Assembly: GCA_017965685.1 (NCBI GenBank)
Contig: JAGCPM010000032.1
Span: 1 to 5,112, forward strand
Reading direction: 5' to 3'
From: Kiritimatiellia bacterium
Lineage (GTDB): Bacteria; Verrucomicrobiota; Kiritimatiellia; RFP12; UBA1067
DNA: 5,112 bases
Below the pieces are notes generated by a model. The model worked only from the letters and a program-made list of their open reading frames with translations, was not told the DNA's origin and did not search any database. How positions within the stretch are numbered: position 1 is the stretch's first letter; every line of letters begins with the position of its first letter. The translations under genes and the position numbers were made by a program. Shown one piece after another: positions 1 through 5,112 of the stretch.

Positions 1-759
1 CCTCAATATCTCCATGCCTACGCGAACCTCCTTCTCAGGCTCCGCCGTCAGCGAAACGCGGATTGTGTCGCCGATGCCCTCGGAAAGCAGCACGCCCAGC
101 GCGACCGAGTTTCTCACCGTTCCCGGCAGGAACGTCCCGGCCTCCGTGACGCCAACGTGCAGCGGACAGTCGGTCCGCTCGGCGAGAAGCCTGTACGTCG
201 CTATCGTCTCGAGGGCGTTGCTGGCCTTCGCGGATATCGCCACGTCGCGGAACCCCTCGCCCTCGAGTATAGCCAGATGGCGCAAGGCCGATTCGACCAG
301 AGCCTCGCTCGGCTTTATCCGCCCCGACCAGGCCTTCGCTTCAAGATCCTTCTCGAACGAACCGAAATTTACGCCTATCCTTATCGGTATGCGCTTTTCT
401 TTCGCCGCCCTTGCCACGGCCTGCACCCTGTCGCGCGCGCCGATGTTGCCCGGGTTCAGCCTTAAGGCATCCGTTCCGGCGTCTATGGCCGCCAATGCGC
501 AGTGCCAATCGTAGTGGATGTCGCTGACGATCGGTATCGGCGAGGACTTCCGCACTTCCTTCAGCGTCGTCGCCGACTCTACGTCCGGCACGGTAAGCCT
601 TATAAGGTCGCAACCGAGCCTTGCGCAGCTTTCGATCTGGGCTGAAAGCGCCGCTGCGTCATGCGGATCGACGTTGCACATCGTCTGCACGCTCACTCTT
701 GAGCCGCCGCCTATGGCGAGGCTACCTGCCTTCAGAAGTCTCGTCCTGTCGCGCGTCAT
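1..759 (-). CDS. ispG: 4-hydroxy-3-methylbut-2-enyl-diphosphate synthase IspG/GcpE, N-terminal part (3' end outside window)
   Basis: IspG is the [4Fe-4S] enzyme that converts 2-C-methyl-D-erythritol 2,4-cyclodiphosphate to HMBPP, the penultimate step of the MEP isoprenoid pathway in the cytosol. I translated 253 codons by hand from the ATG at 757-759. They cover the TIM-barrel domain: SVQTM (23-27), SDIH (79-82), LRLNPGNIG (99-107), RIGVNFGSFEKD (127-138), SAKAS (176-180), GVTEAGT (203-209) and LLSEGIGDTIRVSL (224-237), all in the family order. The frame stays open to base 1. The C-terminal ferredoxin-like domain with its iron-sulfur cysteines is therefore not visible, nor is any insert domain of the plant/chlamydial large form. 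The start matches the usual N-terminus (MTRDRTRLLKAG) and overlaps the rseP end by 38 nt. A GGAG directly abuts the ATG with no spacer, so initiation probably depends on coupling to rseP translation. The family call is secure from the motifs. Confidence 0.95.
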   Translation of the reverse strand, partial: MTRDRTRLLKAGSLAIGGGSRVSVQTMCNVDPHDAAALSAQIESCARLGCDLIRLTVPDVESATTLKEVRKSSPIPIVSDIHYDWHCALAAIDAGTDALRLNPGNIGARDRVQAVARAAKEKRIPIRIGVNFGSFEKDLEAKAWSGRIKPSEALVESALRHLAILEGEGFRDVAISAKASNALETIATYRLLAERTDCPLHVGVTEAGTFLPGTVRNSVALGVLLSEGIGDTIRVSLTAEPEKEVRVGMEILR

Positions 760-1861
760 CTCCAGAGTCTTCGATGTGGTGGATCTTCCATGTGCGGTAC
801 GAATCGCGGCAGACGAGGAAGAGCATCAGCGCGATCAGAAGATACATGAAGAAAGACGTTACCGCAGCTGCGAACTTCTCCGGCGCCCGCCTGCGGAACA
901 CCAGGGCAAAAAGCGAAAAGAGTATCAGACCGCCGTCAAGCACCGGAATCGGCAGAAGGTTCAGCACCGCTAGGTTGACATTGAGGAAGCGGAGAAAACC
1001 GAGTCCATCCCAGAAATTCGCGCGAATCGAGTAGTATATCCCCTGGGCTATCGAGACGGGGCCGCCGAGCGCGTTGCCGGTCGCCTTCATCTCTCTAGGC
1101 GTGACGAGTGCCTTCAGGACGCGGAATATCTGGCCCGAATCCCACGCGAGCTGCCTGAGCGGGTTGCGCTCCGGCATCCATGCTGCGGCCACTGCCCCTT
1201 CGCCCGCCTTCAATATCACACCAAGCACCGGCAAACCGCCCAGCGATTCTTCGCAGCGCGGCTCGACCGACACGACCAAGTTCGTCCCGGCGCGAAGGAG
1301 GCCCACTTCGGACACCCTTCCCTTCGCGAGCATAAGTTCCGTCCTTAGGTCTATCTTCGAGCCAACTTCGCGCCCGTTCACCGACACTATCCTGTCACCT
1401 GGCATGATGCCGGCCCTTTCCGCGCTCTCACCCGGCAGAAGGCTTTCGACGTCAAGTTCCAGAATCCCGAACCTCGCCGACGGCACAGCCGAAAGAATGA
1501 GCGCAAGGACGGCCGCAAGGACGATGTTCATCGCAGGACCAGCCACCGAAACGAGAATCTCCTTCCAGGGAGCGATGCGTTTCCTCTCGCCGCCGCCGTC
1601 GGTGCCCTGCAGTTTCGCCGTACCTTCGCTGTCGACGTCAGGAATCGAGACGTATCCGCCAAGCGGAATCGCGCTTATGCGGTATTCAACGCCATTAACC
1701 GTCTTCTTCCAGAGCGCCGGACCGAAACCTATCGAGAACACGTCTACCTTTAGGCCAAGCTTCAGCGCGACTATGAAGTGGCCGAACTCGTGTATCGCTA
1801 TCGCTACCGAGAACAGAAAGACGCAGATTGCAACGTATCCTATAGTGACAAGTGTTTCCAT
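722..1861 (-). CDS. rseP: RseP-type site-2 (RIP) zinc metalloprotease with a single PDZ domain
   Basis: This is an intramembrane M50 protease. Family members cut anti-sigma factors within the membrane and clear leftover signal peptides. From the ATG at 1859-1861 it is 379 aa. The first membrane helix (about 4-30) carries the zinc motif HEFGH (24-28), followed by FSIGFGPALW (42-51) and the RISAIPLGGY segment (61-70). A second helix spans about 102-125. One PDZ domain spans about 133-200 (LLPGESAERAGI, GDRIVSVNG), whereas E. coli RseP has two. GGPVSIAQG (266-274) precedes the third helix, which holds NLLPIPVLDGG (301-311) with the third zinc ligand Asp309. A last helix lies at about 331-350. 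The tail after residue 351 is hydrophilic and acidic, and its last dozen residues are encoded in the ispG overlap. The start overlaps dxr by 22 nt, and an in-frame TTG at 1867 is an alternative start with better ribosome-binding-site spacing. The substrate is unknown; RseP is the family name, not proof of a sigma-E role. Confidence 0.93.
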   Translation of the reverse strand: METLVTIGYVAICVFLFSVAIAIHEFGHFIVALKLGLKVDVFSIGFGPALWKKTVNGVEYRISAIPLGGYVSIPDVDSEGTAKLQGTDGGGERKRIAPWKEILVSVAGPAMNIVLAAVLALILSAVPSARFGILELDVESLLPGESAERAGIMPGDRIVSVNGREVGSKIDLRTELMLAKGRVSEVGLLRAGTNLVVSVEPRCEESLGGLPVLGVILKAGEGAVAAAWMPERNPLRQLAWDSGQIFRVLKALVTPREMKATGNALGGPVSIAQGIYYSIRANFWDGLGFLRFLNVNLAVLNLLPIPVLDGGLILFSLFALVFRRRAPEKFAAAVTSFFMYLLIALMLFLVCRDSYRTWKIHHIEDSGDDARQDETSEGR

Positions 1862-2910
1862 GTCCAATCGTTTGCCTCCATCACGGCCTCGAGGGAATCG
1901 CAAGCCATCCTCGGGGCTTTTTCAAGACACTCCTCGACTTTCGCGGCGATATCCGTGTAGGCGATCCTGCCCTCCAGAAACGCGCCAACGGCCCATTCGT
2001 CCGCAGCCGCGAGAACCGCCGTCTGGCATCCGCCCTGCCGGCAGGCCTCGGCCGCCAGTCTAAGGCACGGGAACCGTGCCGGATCGGGCTTTCTGAACGA
2101 GAGCGAACCGATCTTCGCAAGGTCGAGCGCGGTCCTTTGCGAACAAAACCTTTCAGGCCACGAAAGCGCGTATTGTATGGCCACCCGCATGTCCGGCGGC
2201 GAAAGCTGCGCAAGGGTGGCGCCATCATTGAAGGTGACGAGCGAATGCACTATCGATTCCGGGTGAACAACCACGTCTATCTTCTCGACCGGCACGTTGA
2301 AAAGCCATCTCGCCTCCAGAATCTCGAAGCCCTTGTTCATCATCGTGGCGGAATCGATCGTCACCTTCTCGCCCATCTTCCATCTCGGATGCGCCAAAGC
2401 CTGCTCTCTCGTCACTTTCGACAGGTCTTCCGGCGCATCGAGGAAAGGGCCTCCGCTGGCCGTGAGTATCAGTTTCTCGACCTCGTTAGCGCGCGAACCT
2501 TGCAGGCACTGGAATATCGCACTATGCTCCGAATCGACCGGCAGGAACCGGACGCCATTCTTTCTTGCGGCCTTGGTGGCCAGCTCGCCGGCCATGACCA
2601 TGACTTCCTTCGTGGCGAGCGCTACGTCCATGCCCTTCGATATGGCCGCCATCGTCGGAGCAAGGCCGGAAACTCCGACCGTGGCAACGAGGCAGATGTC
2701 GGCATCGTTCTCTTCGACCGCCCTTACCGCCGCGTCCTCGCCGACATACGCCTTCGCCCCCAGCTTCACCGCAATCTCAGCGCAAAGTTCCCTCGACCTC
2801 AGCGCGCTGACCGCCACGACCTCGAACTCGCCGGGATGGGTCAGCACGACATCGACGGCGTTTTTGCCAATCGATCCCGTCGCGCCTAGAATTATGAGTT
2901 TCTTCGCCAT
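1840..2910 (-). CDS. dxr: 1-deoxy-D-xylulose-5-phosphate reductoisomerase (Dxr/IspC)
   Basis: Dxr rearranges and reduces DXP to 2-C-methyl-D-erythritol 4-phosphate with NADPH and a divalent metal. It is the committed step of the MEP pathway and the fosmidomycin target, and it is cytosolic. The 356-aa protein opens with the NADPH Rossmann motif GATGSIG (9-15). Next come ATVGVSG (76-82), TKE (100-102), PVDSEHSAIFQCL (124-136) with metal ligands Asp126 and Glu128, TASGGPF (150-156), the flexible-loop region HPRWKMG (174-180), and DSATMMNKGFEILEARWLF (186-204) with metal ligand Glu196. HPESIVHS (216-223) and the C-terminal helical domain (AAADEWAVGAFL, 300-311) follow. It is somewhat shorter than E. 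coli Dxr (398 aa), mainly at the C-terminus. The ATG begins 1 nt after the malic-enzyme stop codon. No clear Shine-Dalgarno precedes it, so translational coupling is likely. Small variants are TKE for the usual NKE and ADE for the usual ANE. Identification is secure. Confidence 0.96.
   Translation of the reverse strand: MAKKLIILGATGSIGKNAVDVVLTHPGEFEVVAVSALRSRELCAEIAVKLGAKAYVGEDAAVRAVEENDADICLVATVGVSGLAPTMAAISKGMDVALATKEVMVMAGELATKAARKNGVRFLPVDSEHSAIFQCLQGSRANEVEKLILTASGGPFLDAPEDLSKVTREQALAHPRWKMGEKVTIDSATMMNKGFEILEARWLFNVPVEKIDVVVHPESIVHSLVTFNDGATLAQLSPPDMRVAIQYALSWPERFCSQRTALDLAKIGSLSFRKPDPARFPCLRLAAEACRQGGCQTAVLAAADEWAVGAFLEGRIAYTDIAAKVEECLEKAPRMACDSLEAVMEANDWTWKHLSL
1875..1879 (-). promoter_or_regulatory. 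Ribosome binding site of rseP (GGAGG) inside the dxr 3' end
   Basis: GGAGG on the minus strand is the strongest Shine-Dalgarno match near the rseP start. It sits 13 nt before the ATG at 1861 but only 7 nt before an in-frame TTG at 1867, so it may favour the TTG start, which would add two residues. It lies within dxr coding sequence, so dxr-translating ribosomes pass over it. Confidence 0.55.
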
Positions 2911-2911
2911 G

Positions 2912-4210
2912 CTATCTAGCCCGGTTGCGTCTTTCGAGTTCTTCCCTGTACGCCGCGAGGTCCACGTCCAGCCGTGCGACGCCCGTCTTCACCGCCGCCT
3001 CGGCGACTGCGAAGGACACCTCGACGAAAAGCCTTCTGTCAAACGGCTTCGGTATTATGTAGCCCGTGCCGAACGCGAGATTCTCGCCAGGATAGAGCGA
3101 TGCCACGTCTTCCGGCACGGCCTTTCTCGCAAGTTCCGCGAGCGCGTTCGCCGCCGCAACCTTCATCGCGGTGTTGATCGTCGTCGCCCGCACATCGAGT
3201 GCTCCGCGGAAAAGATACGGGAACCCGAGCACGTTATTGATCTGGTTCGGGTAGTCGCTCCTGCCGGTAACCATCACGTACTTCCGCCCTTCCATGACCT
3301 TCGCCACCACTTCCGGCCTGATTTCAGGGTCGGGATTGGCCATCGCGAAGATCGCCGGGAATTCGCCCATCATCTTGACTTCCTCCGCAGGCAGCACGTT
3401 CGCCGCAGAAACGCCGATGAAGACGTCCGCGCCTTTCATCGCCTCGCGCCTCGGATAATTGATCGCAACATCGCGGGCATGGACGCCATTCTGCTTCGAG
3501 AGGTCGGTGCGCTGCGCCGAAAGAACGCCCTTGATGTCGAACATCGTGATGTCCTCAACCCCGGCCGCTTTGAGCATGTCGGCGATTCTCGTGCCTGCCG
3601 CACCGGCGCCGTTCATGACGATCTTGAGTTCACCCAGGGTTTTGCCCTTCAGCCGCGCGAAATTCATTACTCCGGCGAGGCATATCACGGCGGTGCCCCA
3701 CTGGTCATCATGGAATACCGGAATGTCCAGTTCCCTGTCGAGAACGTCCTCTATCTCGAAACATGCAGGGCTCGCTATGTCCTCAAGGTTGATGCCCCCA
3801 TACTGCGGCGCAATCGCCTTCACCGCCTCTACGACACGCTTGGGATCGGTTTTTCCCGTATTAGATCCGCCCTCGCGGCAGGCGTTGAGCGGAACAGGCC
3901 ACGCGTCCACGTCCGCGAACGACTTGAAAAGGACCGCCTTGCCTTCCATCACGGGAATGGACGCCGTTGCACCAAGGTCGCCCAGCCCGAGTATCGCCGT
4001 GCCGTCGGAAACAACCGCCACGAGATTCGGCTTCGCCGTACAATCCCACACTTTGCCGGGCTCTGCCGCTATCGCCTTCACCGCGTACGCCACTCCTGGC
4101 GTGTACGCCAGGCAGAGATCCTCTTTGGTCCTGAGTTTCTTCGTAAGGCGCACCCCCACTTTGCCGCCCTTGTGGTACGTCATCACGTCTTCTTTGCCGT
4201 ACGTTCCCAT
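2912..4210 (-). CDS. NAD(P)-dependent malic enzyme (oxaloacetate-decarboxylating), short bacterial form
   Basis: The protein is 432 aa. It catalyses oxidative decarboxylation of L-malate to pyruvate and CO2, with reduction of NAD(P)+, in the cytosol. The malic N-terminal domain shows YHKGGKVGV (12-20), LAYTPGVA (34-41) with the candidate catalytic Tyr36, GDLGATASIPVMEGKAVLFK (77-96) with catalytic Lys91, GGINLEDI (138-145) with acidic metal ligands, and VFHDDQWGTA (165-174). The NAD-binding domain has NGAGAAGTRIADML (200-213), MANPDPEI (290-297) and GRSDYPNQINNVLGFPYLFRG (316-336). It lacks the phosphotransacetylase-like C-terminal domain of long MaeB. There is an extra stretch of about ten residues around 105-122, and DDQW replaces the commoner DDQH. 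Cofactor preference cannot be read with confidence. The ATG lies 6 nt after the preceding stop codon, with AAAGG 10 nt upstream; Met10 at 4183 is a less likely start. Its position just before dxr is unusual. I give no symbol because maeA/maeB naming does not fit cleanly. Confidence 0.93.
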   Translation of the reverse strand: MGTYGKEDVMTYHKGGKVGVRLTKKLRTKEDLCLAYTPGVAYAVKAIAAEPGKVWDCTAKPNLVAVVSDGTAILGLGDLGATASIPVMEGKAVLFKSFADVDAWPVPLNACREGGSNTGKTDPKRVVEAVKAIAPQYGGINLEDIASPACFEIEDVLDRELDIPVFHDDQWGTAVICLAGVMNFARLKGKTLGELKIVMNGAGAAGTRIADMLKAAGVEDITMFDIKGVLSAQRTDLSKQNGVHARDVAINYPRREAMKGADVFIGVSAANVLPAEEVKMMGEFPAIFAMANPDPEIRPEVVAKVMEGRKYVMVTGRSDYPNQINNVLGFPYLFRGALDVRATTINTAMKVAAANALAELARKAVPEDVASLYPGENLAFGTGYIIPKPFDRRLFVEVSFAVAEAAVKTGVARLDVDLAAYREELERRNRAR

Positions 4211-4216
4211 GATCCT

Positions 4217-5112
4217 TCAGCCTTTCCAGTCTATTGCCGTTTCCCCGATCGAGAATATGGAGAGCTTTACGCCCGTCGCCTTCAGGGTTTCCTTGGCGAT
4301 CTTCAATCTCTGCGGCGTCATCTCGCACGCAATCACTACAGCGTCCGCATTCGTTGAATTAATCGTCTCCGGCGCGTCCAAGAGGGTTCCGTATATCTTT
4401 ATCCCGCCGACGTACTGGCCCTTCAGAAGCGCATCGTCGTCTATGATTCCGACTATCATCCTGTCGTTCGCAGAAGTCGTCCGCACGAGTTCCCGTCTAA
4501 ACGCGCGGTAGCGTATGCCGGCTCCGTATACGAGGATGCGCGAGACGTCCTTTCGGGTCCTGAGCCGCGAGCAGTCGATCGCGTAGAACATGTCCCTGAC
4601 GATTCCGCGCGCGAGTCTGACCGCAGAAAGGAGAAGGAACGTCAGCATCGCGTACAGTAGCGAGAACGCGGCAAGATGCCCTTCCGGCACAAGATTCGGC
4701 AGGTAGTAGAATGCTATCGCGCCAATGGTCGCGCCGAATGCGCACGCCAAGAACAGCCTGAGGAAGTTCGAAGTCATCGCCCGCGACCACACAGTCCCGT
4801 ACGAGTTTAACACGGCGAGGGCGAAGAACGAAGCCGCGCACTGCATAGGAAGCCCTGCCTTGATCAGGTGCTTCGACACGTCGATCCCGGTGACCCACAC
4901 ACACAGGAAGAACGACGACACGAGGACCGCTATGTCGGCCGTGACGAAAATCGGTATCCTGAGCTGGGCAAGGCGTCTTCTCGCGGCCGTGCTCCTGTCG
5001 CGCGCCATCGAGTTCAACAGGCGGCCCGTATCGAAAAGCTCTATGCGCGCCATGTCGCGGAATATGACAACGCTCGCAACCGCGACCGCGAACAGCCACA
5101 CTCCGCCAGAAC
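4217..5112 (-). CDS. Membrane protein with CapD/WbpM-like N-terminal region (transmembrane plus CoA-binding-like Rossmann domain), 5' end outside window
   Basis: The frame is open to the right edge, so the protein probably starts beyond it. The first start-like codon is GTG at 5101, and residue numbers here count from it. A short hydrophobic stretch (2-14) and a basic linker (15-48) precede four likely membrane helices (about 49-72, 82-99, 113-134, 142-165). A soluble domain begins RILVYGAG (188-195), continues with VGIIDDDALLKGQYVGGIKIYG (217-238) and ADAVVIACE (252-260), and ends DWKG. This pattern matches the N-terminal part of CapD/WbpM/FlaA1-type nucleotide-sugar dehydratases and of related polyprenyl-phosphate glycosyl-1-phosphate transferases. 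The SDR catalytic domain of those dehydratases is absent, because the stop falls right after the CoA-binding-like fold. The leading hydrophobic segment could be the last helix of a WecA/MraY-like transferase in a fusion, but that part is not in the window. The role is presumably in surface polysaccharide synthesis; the exact activity is unknown. It ends 6 nt before the malic enzyme gene. Confidence 0.72.
   Translation of the reverse strand, partial: SGGVWLFAVAVASVVIFRDMARIELFDTGRLLNSMARDRSTAARRRLAQLRIPIFVTADIAVLVSSFFLCVWVTGIDVSKHLIKAGLPMQCAASFFALAVLNSYGTVWSRAMTSNFLRLFLACAFGATIGAIAFYYLPNLVPEGHLAAFSLLYAMLTFLLLSAVRLARGIVRDMFYAIDCSRLRTRKDVSRILVYGAGIRYRAFRRELVRTTSANDRMIVGIIDDDALLKGQYVGGIKIYGTLLDAPETINSTNADAVVIACEMTPQRLKIAKETLKATGVKLSIFSIGETAIDWKG
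4221..4225 (-). promoter_or_regulatory. Likely ribosome binding site of the malic enzyme gene (AAAGG)
   Basis: A purine-rich GGAAAGG on the minus strand, formed by the last codons of the upstream membrane-protein gene, leaves a 10-nt spacer to the ATG at 4210. A second AAGGA at 4213-4217 is only 2 nt from the ATG, too close to serve it. This supports the ATG at 4210 over the internal Met at 4183. Confidence 0.45.

Noticed and set aside
341..1034. Several short open frames within the ispG and rseP region, on the plus strand and in another minus frame
   Set aside because: They overlap the real minus-strand genes in other frames, lack motifs, and would conflict with the secure ispG and rseP reading.
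1862..1903. A 14-residue N-terminal extension of RseP from a TTG at 1903
   Set aside because: The extra residues are basic and hydrophilic, do not match the family N-terminus, which begins right before the first membrane helix, and the good ribosome binding site lies downstream of that TTG.
1074..2889. Plus-strand open frames of 329 and 345 codons opposite rseP and dxr
   Set aside because: They are antisense to strongly conserved genes, have compositions typical of shadow frames (many Arg, Ser, Pro), and show no family motif.
4083..4108. An imperfect inverted repeat (10-bp arms, 4-nt loop, 2-nt bulge) near the 5' end of the malic enzyme gene
   Set aside because: It is fully explained by the conserved codons for AYTPGVAYA, where repeated Ala-Tyr and Gly-Val codons create the symmetry. 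There is no T-run for a terminator and nothing else to suggest a regulatory hairpin.
2297..4357. A 686-codon open frame on the plus strand, antisense to dxr and the malic enzyme
   Set aside because: It runs across two well-identified genes and their junction, its translation is rich in Arg/His/Ser with low-complexity character and no recognisable motif, and GC-rich codon bias readily keeps antisense frames open. Its length is notable, but ribosome or protein data would be needed to take it seriously.

Overview
The window holds five protein-coding genes. All lie on the minus strand and are packed head to tail with almost no space between them. Read in the direction of transcription (right to left) they are: (1) the 3' part of a membrane protein with a CapD/WbpM-type nucleotide-sugar-enzyme N-terminal region; (2) a short-form malic enzyme; (3) dxr, 1-deoxy-D-xylulose-5-phosphate reductoisomerase; (4) an RseP-type site-2 (RIP) zinc metalloprotease; and (5) the N-terminal two thirds of ispG (gcpE), 4-hydroxy-3-methylbut-2-enyl-diphosphate synthase, which runs off the left edge.

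Layout: the junctions are a 6-nt gap (membrane protein to malic enzyme), a 1-nt gap (malic enzyme to dxr), a 22-nt overlap (dxr to rseP, 28 nt if a TTG start is used) and a 38-nt overlap (rseP to ispG). I see no intergenic space that could hold a promoter, terminator, RNA gene or insertion element. The simplest reading is one transcription unit with translational coupling, whose promoter lies beyond the right edge and whose end lies beyond the left edge. The plus strand is open over long stretches, but I judge those ORFs to be GC-rich shadows of the real genes.

Function: dxr-rseP-ispG is a gene order seen in many bacteria. Dxr performs the first committed step and IspG the penultimate step of the MEP isoprenoid pathway. 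RseP is an intramembrane protease of envelope-stress signalling and signal-peptide clearance. Where many genomes have envelope/lipid genes such as uppS and cdsA upstream, this one has a malic enzyme and a surface-polysaccharide-type membrane protein. Malic enzyme makes pyruvate plus NAD(P)H, and the MEP pathway consumes pyruvate (through Dxs) and NADPH (through Dxr). A metabolic link is therefore possible but is inference only.

Organism: a GC-rich bacterium with the MEP pathway, probably with a Gram-negative-type envelope. The style of the Dxr and malic enzyme sequences makes me lean weakly towards the PVC group (Kiritimatiellota/Lentisphaerota/Verrucomicrobiota), but that is an impression that only a database search could settle. 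I found no mobile element, CRISPR array, tRNA, rRNA or defence system, and no clear new biological system. The points of interest are the gene context, the overlapping architecture, and sequence variants in otherwise familiar enzymes.
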